Below, piece by piece: positions 27,011 to 35,257 of a stretch of 64,000 nt of DNA. The stretch's first letter is position 1, and each line of letters opens with the position of its first letter. The stretch spans positions 1 to 64,000 of the forward strand of contig JABURP010000037.1 in the NCBI GenBank assembly GCA_014762645.1, in the 5' to 3' direction. A program made the translations under genes and the position numbers. The DNA comes from Crocinitomicaceae bacterium (lineage in GTDB: Bacteria; Bacteroidota; Bacteroidia; Flavobacteriales_D; Crocinitomicaceae). The notes under the pieces were generated by a model that saw only the letters and a list, made by a program, of their open reading frames with translations, had not been told where the DNA came from and ran no database searches.

Positions 27011-27109
27011 GTTGCTCCTGCAATTTAAAAGCTAACATTCTCTAAACCAAAAAATTGTAAAGAGACTTTTCCACAAAAAAATGTTGCTGTTCACAATTAA
27101 GCGGGTTGC

Positions 27110-27604
27110 TTAAAATGATCTTACCCCTCTCGCTCTGTAGGTGTCCGACTTCATAGAAGTAAAGTCTACGCCCTTTGAAAAGTTCAGCACATGGATTTTT
27201 TCAAAACCAACGGTTTCTTTTGTTGTCCAATATCCGGAAGCTGAAAATCCGCCGAGATTGACCATGTGCAGGTTCATATACATTTTATATGCTTCCCATA
27301 ATTTTGGCAGTCGCCAGTCCGTGTATTGAGCGCCTAACTTATCGTGATGTAGCGGATCATTAATTCCATCATAACAATCCTGGTAGTTCGAATTGTCCAT
27401 TTGATCTGTTAGCGCGGCTACAAGTCCATGAGATCCATCTTTGTTTACAAAGAAGACAATTCCACCATGCGCTGTATCTCCTACTTCATAGGTGACAACT
27501 TTTTTCTTTTTTCGGTAAACCTGAGCTGTTTCAGGAGGGGTACTACTTGAGATTAACGTGGTTACTAAAAGGACCAACGCAGAAATGGATAGAGTTTGTT
27601 TCAT
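27110..27604 (-). CDS. DUF1566-like secreted protein
   Basis: A 164-residue protein with a signal peptide (residues 1-27) and a domain resembling DUF1566/Lcl: it has GDTAHGGIVFFVNKDGSHGL followed by VAALTDQ, a WRLPKLWE motif, SGYWTTKE and a terminal ARGVRSF. These match the fold's conserved G-GGIVF, WRLPT and YWSS blocks. It starts five bases after the stop of the PD40/OmpA gene and is clearly co-transcribed with it. The domain is often found on surface proteins and may bind ligands; the activity is unknown. Confidence 0.75.
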   Translation of the reverse strand: MKQTLSISALVLLVTTLISSSTPPETAQVYRKKKKVVTYEVGDTAHGGIVFFVNKDGSHGLVAALTDQMDNSNYQDCYDGINDPLHHDKLGAQYTDWRLPKLWEAYKMYMNLHMVNLGGFSASGYWTTKETVGFEKIHVLNFSKGVDFTSMKSDTYRARGVRSF

Positions 27605-27609
27605 AGGTA

Positions 27610-29202
27610 CTAATTAGAGTATTTTATTGTTAATTCAGCGCGCCGATTTCGTTCCGCGGCCGGACTATTAGCATCTTTTTCCAGTAGTTTACTTTCGCCA
27701 CTTGACGAAACGGTAATTTTATCCGGGTCAACTCCTTGTGCAACAAGATATTCTTTCATTGCAGTGGCACGTTTCAACCCCAATTTTTTATTGTATTCGT
27801 TAGATCCTTTTACATCAGTATGCCCCGTTATAGAGATTTCATATTCAATACTGCTGTGTGTAATGCTCACAATGTCATCTAATTGTTTGCGGTCTTCTTC
27901 ATCCAAGACTGAACGGTCATGCTCGAAGTTAACCATAATACTCTTCTCATGAGTTTGAGCGGTGGTAACGGTTTCATCCGGAATTCGGATTACAATGTCA
28001 ATGTGTTTTTTCCCTACGCCATCTTTAATTTTTACCGAAAAAGTGGTGTCAATATATTTGTGATTGTCATCTCTGATTCGATATTTTGCTGTAACATCAG
28101 AAGTAGAGAATAAAAATTCTCCGGTTCCTGAATTCGATTTGGAAGTAGAGATTTCTTGTCCATTGGCAACATCATCCAGCTCCAGATAATATTGTAAAGG
28201 GTTTCCGTTTTGGTCCTTAATTGTTCCTGAAATTAAAATAGTAACGCCAGGTTTTAATCTTGGATCTGCTTCTTTGGTATTGGCATAATAAATGTCACCT
28301 TCGCGAACAAAATATCCCTCATTTCCATCTGCAGTGATAATAAATCCGTAATCATCAGCACTCGTATTAAAAGGCTTTCCGATATTAATAACTTCACCAC
28401 AGGTTCCGTCTTCATTCAGGGTTGTTTTGTAAACATCTAATCCACCATAACCTTTATATCCGTCAGAAGCAAAATAAACCGTTTTCCCATCACCAGCAAT
28501 GAACACAGATCGTTCGTCTCCAGCCGTACTAATAGGAAGTTTTTTCATGTAGGTCCATTTACCATTTACTTTTCTACTGATATAAATATCCATCCTTCCG
28601 TCATAGTCTCTACCACAACACAGTAAAAATGTTTTACCGTCAGGAGACATAGCGGCTCCGTCTGTTGCATAGGTGTTTCCAGCTTTTATGTATTCGGTAA
28701 GAATGAATTTATTGATCCCTCCACCAAGTCCTTTGGAATTGGTAAATCTTGAACCATTAAGCTCAGCCCGGTAATAAGGGCCACCCGTAACTTTCCAGTT
28801 GTATTTCCAACTTTGAAAAACGACATATTGTCCGTCTTGGGAAACCATAGGTTCATCTTCTCCGGATGATGTATTTACGGCAAGTCCTAAGCAGGTGGGT
28901 CTTCTCCATGTGTCACCGACTTTCGTGCTGTACCAAATATCACCATCATAACGTTCTTTTCCTTTATAGGTGCCACTGTAGGTCGACCAAACCTGACCTC
29001 CCCGGTCGCTCATAAAATATAAGTACTTACCATCTGGGGAAATAGATAAGTTGGTTTCCCTGGCGTAAGAATTTAATTGGCTCAGTTTTTCAACTACAAT
29101 CTTATCCTTGTGATCAAGAATAGTTTGTGCCACCACAGATGTACTGCCAAGAACAATAAATGATATAGTAATTAATATCTTTTCCACGGTGTAATTTTTC
29201 AT
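27610..29202 (-). CDS. OmpA-family protein with PD40 propeller (PorE-like)
   Basis: A 530-residue envelope protein. A signal peptide ends at VVAQ (about 26). Residues about 50-300 are WD40-like PD40 propeller blades (SISPDGKYLYFMSDR, SQDGQYVVFQSWK, GDGKTVYFASDGY and similar). About 310-380 is a carboxypeptidase-regulatory-like sandwich, and the C-terminus (about 415-530) is an OmpA domain with ITGHTDVKGSNEYNKKLGLK and RNRRAEL, which binds peptidoglycan. This is the order of T9SS component PorE without its N-terminal TPR. It could anchor envelope structures to the wall. I start it at the ATG at 29202 rather than the TTG nine bases earlier. It shares an operon with the DUF1566-like gene. Confidence 0.85.
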   Translation of the reverse strand: MKNYTVEKILITISFIVLGSTSVVAQTILDHKDKIVVEKLSQLNSYARETNLSISPDGKYLYFMSDRGGQVWSTYSGTYKGKERYDGDIWYSTKVGDTWRRPTCLGLAVNTSSGEDEPMVSQDGQYVVFQSWKYNWKVTGGPYYRAELNGSRFTNSKGLGGGINKFILTEYIKAGNTYATDGAAMSPDGKTFLLCCGRDYDGRMDIYISRKVNGKWTYMKKLPISTAGDERSVFIAGDGKTVYFASDGYKGYGGLDVYKTTLNEDGTCGEVINIGKPFNTSADDYGFIITADGNEGYFVREGDIYYANTKEADPRLKPGVTILISGTIKDQNGNPLQYYLELDDVANGQEISTSKSNSGTGEFLFSTSDVTAKYRIRDDNHKYIDTTFSVKIKDGVGKKHIDIVIRIPDETVTTAQTHEKSIMVNFEHDRSVLDEEDRKQLDDIVSITHSSIEYEISITGHTDVKGSNEYNKKLGLKRATAMKEYLVAQGVDPDKITVSSSGESKLLEKDANSPAAERNRRAELTIKYSN

Positions 29203-29324
29203 TGCGACCAACCGCTAATACCTCCGAAATATACAAATAATTAGTACCATAATCCGTGCCAGTTAGTGAGGAAAAGTTAAATAAGAAAAATCTAAATCTA
29301 TAGGCAAGATGTAATGGGCAACAG

Positions 29325-29332
29325 TATATTTG
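29325..29332 (+). promoter_or_regulatory. Predicted -7 element for the VTT-domain gene
   Basis: TATATTTG matches TAnnTTTG and ends only four bases before the first ATG (29337). Either the message is leaderless or translation begins at the second ATG (29355). Confidence 0.45.
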
Positions 29333-29336
29333 CTGA

Positions 29337-29909
29337 ATGCAACGGGTAAAGCAAATGATTTATGGACTGTGGGTTGGTACTGTCTTGTTGTTTTTTATTC
29401 TCTTTTTAATCTCACCTTCATCATTCACACCTGATGCAGTTGCGGCATTTCTGAAACAATATGAATCGCAGGTTTTAGCCGTTTACATCTTTATTTGCCT
29501 TTGCAGAGGATTTTTTTTAATTCCAAGTACACCATTTGTATTTGCAGGGATTTTACTTTTTCCTGAAATGCCCTGGATGGTACTTTCTATAACACTCCTT
29601 GGAGTTATTATAGGATCAACGGCTGTATATTATTTTTCAGACTTACTTGGGTTTAGTAAGCTGTTGGAGAAGAAGTATCCTGAAAAAATTACAATCTGGC
29701 ACAAACGGCTTAATTCGCCCTGGGCAACCTGGATTGTAATTGGATGGTCATTTTTTCCACTTGTACCAACAGACATTATTTGCTATGTCGCAGGTATCGT
29801 AAAAATGCCGTATAAGTATCTTATCCTTGGAGTGTTTTTAGGCGAATTTGTTTTGATATACCTGTACGTCTTTTTTGGGATGGATTTACTCGCATTTATT
29901 TTTGCATAA
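29337..29909 (+). CDS. VTT-domain (TVP38/TMEM64/DedA-like) membrane protein
   Basis: A 190-residue inner-membrane protein with four to five hydrophobic segments. The central region has the VTT/DedA-type features: a reentrant-like stretch with FLIPSTPFVFAGILLFPEMP (about 64-83), then a glycine-rich helix (LLGVIIGSTAVYYFSDLLG) and a basic motif before the next helix. Family members have been linked to lipid scrambling and membrane homeostasis. A -7 element lies so close to the first ATG that Met7 (29355) may be the true start. A minus-oriented terminator hairpin directly follows its stop. Confidence 0.82.
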   Translation: MQRVKQMIYGLWVGTVLLFFILFLISPSSFTPDAVAAFLKQYESQVLAVYIFICLCRGFFLIPSTPFVFAGILLFPEMPWMVLSITLLGVIIGSTAVYYFSDLLGFSKLLEKKYPEKITIWHKRLNSPWATWIVIGWSFFPLVPTDIICYVAGIVKMPYKYLILGVFLGEFVLIYLYVFFGMDLLAFIFA

Positions 29910-29943
29910 AAAAATCCAGCCCCGTGCTATTAACAGGACTGGA
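29907..29943 (-). terminator. Minus-oriented intrinsic terminator
   Basis: TCCAG-CC (29915-29921) pairs with GG-a-CTGGA (29936-29943). Read on the minus strand the stem is followed by seven T (29914-29908), the canonical form. No minus-strand protein gene ends here: the glycine-rich gene upstream has its own terminator at 30124-30160. Confidence 0.65.
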
Positions 29944-30045
29944 CTCCCATGAAAAAATCTACTATTACTTATGCTTACTCAAATAATAGTTGTCGTTGGA
30001 TCTCGCGATCCGCATCTTCTTTAAGATGTTATTAGTATGACACAT
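29908..30045 (-). ncRNA. Candidate structured non-coding RNA
   Basis: Within a 270-base gap, the minus strand carries three successive perfect inverted repeats: CATCTT/AAGATG (30013-30028), GGATC/GATCC (29998-30011) and ACTATTA/TAATAGT (29961-29990). They are followed by a canonical U-tailed terminator (29907-29943). No ORF occupies them and the upstream minus-strand gene ends with another terminator. This is the layout of a small RNA gene; the 5' end is a guess and only a poor -7-like sequence is visible near 30060. Confidence 0.3.
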
Positions 30046-30123
30046 TTTTTGACAAAAAGTTACAAGGGGATATCAAAAAATATGTTAAAATATCCGCAGT
30101 TGATTCTCAAGAAAATTTTTAAT

Positions 30124-30160
30124 AAAAAAATCCGTCATTCAACTTTCGCTAAATGACGGA
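30124..30160 (-). terminator. Intrinsic terminator after the glycine-rich gene
   Basis: TCCGTCATT (30131-30139) and AATGACGGA (30152-30160) form a perfect 9-base stem; on the minus strand seven T follow. It lies about 20 bases past the stop of the minus-strand gene at 30180. Confidence 0.88.
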
Positions 30161-30179
30161 TTAAATATGATTTCAATTC

Positions 30180-31889
30180 TTATTGTTTGATTAACTTTTG
30201 AGTGATTTCAGTACCGTTTGCATTTATTTGGATAAAATAAGCGCCTCTCTGGAGTCCATCCAGGTTCAGCTGCGTTTTATCATTTCCATTACCACGAAGT
30301 ACTGTTTTTCCACTGATGTCAATGAGCGAGTACGTAAAGTTTCCTTCAGCTTCAATATTTACGAAGTTGTTCGCTGGATTTGGATAGATCTTTATCGCGA
30401 TACTGCTTTCATCAATTCCGCTAACATTATTAACCGTAGCTGATCCAGAGCTTGTACATCCTATAGCATCAATAATTGTAACATTGTAAGTTCCGGCAGT
30501 AAGTGACCACAAGTCTTCATTATCATCATTATCACCAGTGCCGTCATTATCCCAATCAAATGTGTAAGGAGCCACCCCGTTCGTCACGGTTAGATCAATT
30601 GCTCCATCACCACCACTTACTTCATCTGTTATTACAAAGGAAGTTGTAGGGTCAGAAGCCGTTATAGCTATTGAAGACGTGTTTTCACACCCAGTACCAG
30701 TGTCGGTACCCGTGACCGTATAAGTTGTTGTACCCGCAGGTGGGTTAAACGCAACACCGTCAGTTACACCATTATCCCACGTATAGGTATTTGCTCCGCC
30801 ACCTGTTAATGTGATCGGAATAGTGTTGTAGCAAATTTCTGTTGTATCCGCATTTGCAGTTACAGTAGGTAAAGCATTTGCTGTAATGTCAACAGTATAG
30901 GCACAATCATCAGGGTGATCACTTGTAGCTGTATAAGTAGTTGTACCAGCTGGTGGCACGAAAGCTACACCATTTGTTACCCCATTATCCCAGGTAATAT
31001 TTCCTCCATTTGAAGAAGTAGCTGACAGTGTTACAGCTTCACCAATACAAACTGAATTAGATGAAACTGTAGCCGTTAAGCCGGTACAAAGTACAGTGAT
31101 TATTATTTGTCCATTACCAGCTTGAACTCCTGCTGTGTTGGTTTGATTAATTCCGGCGTTATAGGATCCACCACCACCTGCACCAATGGTATATGTTCCA
31201 CCTGAACCTCCGGAGTAACCTCCGCCTCCACCACCACCGTGGTATGAAGCGCCTCCGCCTCCAAAGCCACCGTGACCCTGTGGGTGATTTGAAATTCCTC
31301 CAGCACCTCCTTGAAGTGTGCCACCTGTAGCCCAGTTGTTAGATAAACCGCTGGAGTTCCATCCGCCACCTCCGGCACCGGTTCCACCTCCACCGCCATT
31401 ATCAGTAATTCCACCTTCACCAATTGCGGGTGATGTATAACCCCCTGGTCCGGCAGTTGTTCCAGCCCGTCCGTCATCACCAACAGTTCCTGATTGATAA
31501 CAACCACCACCTCCACCACCAGCTATGACAAGTGGTGTAAATCCTGCGTCACGAATCACAAAGGATCCACCTCCGCCGCCACCGCCGTCAAGGCTACCGA
31601 CACCGTCTTCTCCTTTCTCGCCAACAATTACTGTTAAGGTTTCACCGGGAGTTACGGAAATTTCCCCCGAAATGTAAGCACCTAATCCGCCGGCGCTTAT
31701 CACACCATCATTACCCATTCCTCCCTCTGCGCCATAACATTCTATCTGAATATTTGTGACACCTGCAGGGACCGTATAACTTTGATTACTTCCTGTATAA
31801 TTGAATGTAGTTACTTGTGCCGGTGCATAAATACCGAACATTATCATCACACATACACTGCTAAAAAATTTTAGGTAGTTGTTCCTCAT
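30180..31889 (-). CDS. Glycine-rich surface protein with T9SS signal
   Basis: A 569-residue secreted protein. A signal peptide ends near YAPAQ. Residues about 27-265 form a glycine-rich domain that starts TFNYTGSNQSYTVPAGVTNI and contains many Gly runs. Two similar Ig-like repeats follow (about 270-415, each with TWDNGVTxGVAFxPPAGTTTY). A SprB-like repeat (about 420-490) and a type A T9SS sorting domain (IYPNPANNFVNIEA to QKLIKQ) complete it. It is probably an adhesive or matrix protein on the cell surface; no catalytic motif is seen. A strong terminator follows. Confidence 0.85.
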   Translation of the reverse strand: MRNNYLKFFSSVCVMIMFGIYAPAQVTTFNYTGSNQSYTVPAGVTNIQIECYGAEGGMGNDGVISAGGLGAYISGEISVTPGETLTVIVGEKGEDGVGSLDGGGGGGGSFVIRDAGFTPLVIAGGGGGGCYQSGTVGDDGRAGTTAGPGGYTSPAIGEGGITDNGGGGGTGAGGGGWNSSGLSNNWATGGTLQGGAGGISNHPQGHGGFGGGGASYHGGGGGGGYSGGSGGTYTIGAGGGGSYNAGINQTNTAGVQAGNGQIIITVLCTGLTATVSSNSVCIGEAVTLSATSSNGGNITWDNGVTNGVAFVPPAGTTTYTATSDHPDDCAYTVDITANALPTVTANADTTEICYNTIPITLTGGGANTYTWDNGVTDGVAFNPPAGTTTYTVTGTDTGTGCENTSSIAITASDPTTSFVITDEVSGGDGAIDLTVTNGVAPYTFDWDNDGTGDNDDNEDLWSLTAGTYNVTIIDAIGCTSSGSATVNNVSGIDESSIAIKIYPNPANNFVNIEAEGNFTYSLIDISGKTVLRGNGNDKTQLNLDGLQRGAYFIQINANGTEITQKLIKQ

Positions 31890-32014
31890 GATCTATTGAT
31901 TTGATGGATTTTAAAGTACAAATTATTTTACAGTTATAAAATCGAAAGGTTCAATTTAAATTACATTGACTTATTTTCGTTATTAATTCATCAGTAATTG
32001 GTATTATTCGAACT

Positions 32015-33682
32015 GTGAAATATATTTTTCTCATTTTTTCAGCATTTTTTGTAGTAGGATGTAGCCTTTATCGTCCTCCGAAATCCCCGCAACCGGCGAA
32101 GATTAGAACCTTCAAGGAAAAAGATTCATTACTGGGCTATTTAAATGAGTATCGGAAAAATTATGATGTTACTTATTACGATTTGGATTTGAAAATAGAG
32201 CCTTCGAAAAAAATCATTTCCGGAGAAGTTCAAATTTACTTTGATGCTGTCGTACCTGTAAAAAAAATGCAAATCGACCTGGCGGAAAGATTGAAAATTG
32301 ATTCGATTTTAGACAATAATGGTCAACGGTTGAGTTATTCCCGTAATTATACTGCCGTCACCGTGAACCTGAAGAATACAATAATGATTAGTGGGTCGTC
32401 AAAGATCACTGTGTATTACCATGGTAAACCACAAGTGGCCAGGAAACCACCATGGAAAGGTGGAGTGGTATGGAAAAAGAAAGAAGGGAAGTGGTTTTGT
32501 GGTGTGGCATGTGAAGATGACGGAGCCAATATTTGGTGGCCATGTAAAGATCACATTAAAGATAAAGCGGATAGTATCAAGGTTAGGTATACCATTCCCC
32601 AAGGACATACTTGTGTTGGTAATGGTCGCCTTGTAGCGCATGAAAAGACATTTGACGGATTTGAACGATTCACTTGGAAAACGTCTTATCCTATCAACAA
32701 CTATAATCTGAGTTTTTACATTGGAGACTACGAGCATTTTCAGATTGATTATGAGCATAAAGATTCAAAGCTTAAAAAACTGGACTTTTACGTTCGAAAA
32801 GAAAATCTGACCCAAGCAAAAACTCACTTTCAGCAAGCAGTTAAAATCTTGAATATTTATGAAGATTTTTTTGGGCCATATCCTTGGTGGAAGGATGGCT
32901 ATAAACTAGTAGAAAGTCCATACGAGGGGATGGAACATCAAACAGCAATAGCTTATGGTGATAAATTCAAAAACGGGAAATATTTGAACTATGACTACAT
33001 CATCCTTCATGAAACTGCTCATGAGTGGTGGGGAAATTATGTGACAGCATGTGATATGTCAGACCTATGGATACATGAAGGGTTTGCCACTTACGCAGAA
33101 ATGCTTTATGAAGAAAAAACAGAAGGGAAGAATGCATACAACATCTCTTATCTGGTTAATCGGATTACAACAATCAATAAGCGACCATTGGTTGGGCCAA
33201 GGGGCGTATTTTACACAAACTGGCGCGACAGTGACATTTATAGTAAAGGTGCTGTGGTGCTACACATGTTACGTAAAAATCTGGATTCAGATGAGCAATT
33301 TTTCAGAATAATCAAGCGCTTTGCAACGGAATACAACGAACATTGCGTGTATACGGAACATTTTATGGCACTGGTTAATGAAGAAACAGGAAAAAATTAC
33401 GATTGGTTTTTTAAGCAATATGTCTTTCGACCTGAAGCACCAGAGTTGATTTATTCCTATGGAACAAATCCGGATGGAAAAACCGAATTCAGGTATAAAT
33501 GGAATCCAGAAAACACAAATGATGATTTTGCTATTGGTATTTCTGTACAGATTGGTAGTCAACATTTTGTGCTACACCCAACCAGTGAAGTTCAAAAGTT
33601 AACCATTTCTGGTATGGCTGCAGAAACAGCATTAATTGATCAGGATGATTACGTCATCTTTACGAATGATAAAAAATTGTAG
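32015..33682 (+). CDS. M1-family metallopeptidase lipoprotein
   Basis: A 555-residue aminopeptidase-N-like enzyme, anchored as a lipoprotein (lipobox FVVGC, Cys16). The N-terminal domain is the M1 beta-saddle; the catalytic domain shows YEGMEHQTAIAYG (substitute for the GAMEN exopeptidase motif) and HETAHEWWGN (His332, Glu333, His336) with the third zinc ligand in LWIHEGFATYAE. It should remove N-terminal residues from peptides in the periplasm or at the surface. The C-terminal ARM-like domain of full M1 enzymes is missing, which is usual for this short Bacteroidota subgroup. The start is a GTG; no better ATG precedes the lipoprotein signal. Confidence 0.9.
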   Translation: MKYIFLIFSAFFVVGCSLYRPPKSPQPAKIRTFKEKDSLLGYLNEYRKNYDVTYYDLDLKIEPSKKIISGEVQIYFDAVVPVKKMQIDLAERLKIDSILDNNGQRLSYSRNYTAVTVNLKNTIMISGSSKITVYYHGKPQVARKPPWKGGVVWKKKEGKWFCGVACEDDGANIWWPCKDHIKDKADSIKVRYTIPQGHTCVGNGRLVAHEKTFDGFERFTWKTSYPINNYNLSFYIGDYEHFQIDYEHKDSKLKKLDFYVRKENLTQAKTHFQQAVKILNIYEDFFGPYPWWKDGYKLVESPYEGMEHQTAIAYGDKFKNGKYLNYDYIILHETAHEWWGNYVTACDMSDLWIHEGFATYAEMLYEEKTEGKNAYNISYLVNRITTINKRPLVGPRGVFYTNWRDSDIYSKGAVVLHMLRKNLDSDEQFFRIIKRFATEYNEHCVYTEHFMALVNEETGKNYDWFFKQYVFRPEAPELIYSYGTNPDGKTEFRYKWNPENTNDDFAIGISVQIGSQHFVLHPTSEVQKLTISGMAAETALIDQDDYVIFTNDKKL

Positions 33683-33858
33683 TGTCCTACCTTGAGAGAC
33701 TAACAATCTAAAACGAAGTTGCAGGTATTCTGTTGAAGATCAAGAAGTATTTCATTTTTTTGGGTTTGTAGTTAAAACATCTCAAGTCAATAAAAGTTAC
33801 ATTATTGCTTGATAAAGTGATGGGAATATGTTGAGCTAAGTAATCTTAGTATAATTGT
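33683..33858. other. Non-coding part of a 334-base gap
   Basis: Between the M1 peptidase and the sorting-domain relic I see no ORF, strong hairpin or promoter match. It may hold further decayed sequence of the same former gene, but nothing recognisable remains. Confidence 0.4.
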
Positions 33859-34005
33859 TTAGTAGCCAGCTGGTAGATCGTTCATCTCAACATGATTATT
33901 AATAACTACACCGGTATATATTAGTTGGCCTGTAATAGAATTTATATCTGCAGTTACTTTATTTACTTGTGTTATTAGGAGTTGAATTATCAATATCCTA
34001 ACGCT
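33859..34005 (-). pseudogene. Relic of a T9SS C-terminal sorting domain
   Basis: The minus strand of this stretch reads, without interruption for 48 codons, a segment containing KVTADINSITGQLIYTGVV followed by INNHVEMNDLPAGY and then TAA. Type A sorting domains have exactly this pattern (xVxIxDxxGQxVxxGxxxxxxxxIxxLPAGxYF). The final strand after PAGY is lost at the stop, and a TAG interrupts the frame just upstream. No start codon or upstream coding region remains, because the hemerythrin gene lies immediately upstream. It is most simply the remains of a deleted T9SS substrate gene. Confidence 0.6.
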
Positions 34006-34016
34006 CTAACCACCAT

Positions 34017-34652
34017 TTAGCTTCTTTGAGCAAGTACAACCGCCTTCGGCAGAAAAACATGATCTTCTATTAGCTGATGAACTTGAAGATCTTTCTGAAA
34101 AATGCTTAACTGGTTAAACAATACTTCAAAGAGTATATTTCCAGCAAGAGTTTCATCCAGTGTCAACACTTCTTGACGTAGTTTATCCAGTTGTATAACC
34201 ACATTGTTGTTGTGATTATGGATAAAGTGATTCACTGCGATATCTCTCTGTTGTTCTGTAAATTCACCTATTATCAATTGATCTACAAACTTGAATAGCA
34301 CTTCTTCTTCAAATTCTATATGTTCCTTAAGCTCCTTTTTATATGAACTAAAAAACAGGGAAAGTAGTTTTACGGACCAGTATTGGTCTCTCATCTTGTG
34401 ATGCAATTGCAAAATGGTATTTTCAATTTTTGGAATCCAGATGTTGAGGTAATAACAATGACTTGCTTTTAGATACGTGAATAATTCCTCCAATGAAAAT
34501 GACTGAAAAGTTTCCTCTTCAAACGATTCACTATCTTTCATAACTGATACGAGTGCTGCCTTCAGTTCTGGGCTTATCTGAGTCTGGACAAATCTTCTAT
34601 CCAACTGTTCATTAACAAAACAGGATAAATCTGTCCGGTATAATTTTTCCAT
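34017..34652 (-). CDS. Hemerythrin-domain protein
   Basis: A 211-residue, all-helical soluble protein of the hemerythrin HHE type. Metal-ligand candidates are arranged as in RIC/ScdA-like proteins: SHCYYLNIWIPKIENTIL (about 82-99), a KEHIEFEEEVLFKFV helix (about 130-145), NHFIHNHNNN (about 161-170) and a C-terminal EDHVFLPKAV. A di-iron site is therefore expected. Relatives repair iron-sulfur clusters damaged by nitric oxide or oxidants. The N-terminal ScdA-N-like domain is short. A perfect 7-base dyad at 34706-34725, about 54 bases before the ATG, may be its operator. Confidence 0.8.
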   Translation of the reverse strand: MEKLYRTDLSCFVNEQLDRRFVQTQISPELKAALVSVMKDSESFEEETFQSFSLEELFTYLKASHCYYLNIWIPKIENTILQLHHKMRDQYWSVKLLSLFFSSYKKELKEHIEFEEEVLFKFVDQLIIGEFTEQQRDIAVNHFIHNHNNNVVIQLDKLRQEVLTLDETLAGNILFEVLFNQLSIFQKDLQVHQLIEDHVFLPKAVVLAQRS

Positions 34653-34705
34653 AAAAATGTGGTTCGTTGCTATTCACAATGTTAGACAGCTTAACGGTAC
34701 GGGGC

Positions 34706-34725
34706 AATACCTGAAAAGAGGTATT
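34706..34725. promoter_or_regulatory. Dyad upstream of the hemerythrin gene
   Basis: AATACCT-N6-AGGTATT is a perfect inverted repeat about 54 bases upstream of the hemerythrin ATG. The size and spacing fit a dimeric repressor or activator site; it could also be a short hairpin. Confidence 0.35.
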
Positions 34726-34849
34726 CTTCCTTATTTTTTCGGAAAAGAAACATTGGCCCACATTGTGGAATCCGAGAGAATATCTTAACTTAACACATCA
34801 CACAAGGTGGGTATATAGTCTGTTCCATTCCAAAATGAGTTAAGACATT

Positions 34850-35257
34850 ATGAGCGAGTTAATTATAGAAGAGTCTAATTCTGAAGCACCCGAGTTTACA
34901 TCCTTTATGGATGAATGGGGAGATGAAATTGAACGAATTTTTCCGCATTATTCAGAAGAAGATGCCAGTTACGGTGAAGTAATGCTACTCAAAAAAGACG
35001 ATAAGTATATTGGAGTATTTGTCTATTTACCTAAAGGTGAAGAGTTGCATATAAGTATTGATTATGTTGTTCCTCCTTTTCGTGATATGGGGGTAGGGGA
35101 AGATTTTTTCAGACAAAAACTCGGAGAATTCAAAAAGCATGGTTTTGCTGTTGCTGTTGCTTTAACTGCTAATGAAAAGCATACCCAGTATTTAAAGTCT
35201 TTAGGTTTTGTTAATTCTTCAAAACATCCTCACTGGTACGAACTGGAATTAAATTAA
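34850..35257 (+). CDS. GNAT-family acetyltransferase-like protein
   Basis: A 135-residue cytoplasmic protein with a GNAT fold: a central strand pair (ASYGEVMLLKKDDKYIGVFV), the beta4-alpha3 region LHISIDYVVPPFRDMGVGED corresponding to the acetyl-CoA-binding loop (R/Q-x-x-G-x-G/A) and a C-terminal LKSLGFVNSS. The CoA loop is slightly degenerate (RDMGVG), but the fold is clear. The acceptor substrate is unknown. Its stop overlaps the converging LETM1-like gene by four bases. Confidence 0.75.
   Translation: MSELIIEESNSEAPEFTSFMDEWGDEIERIFPHYSEEDASYGEVMLLKKDDKYIGVFVYLPKGEELHISIDYVVPPFRDMGVGEDFFRQKLGEFKKHGFAVAVALTANEKHTQYLKSLGFVNSSKHPHWYELELN

Noticed and set aside
31103-31519. A 138-codon second minus-strand frame within the glycine-rich gene
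   Set aside because: It is a shadow of the low-complexity Gly codons; the main frame has signal peptide, Ig repeats and sorting domain.
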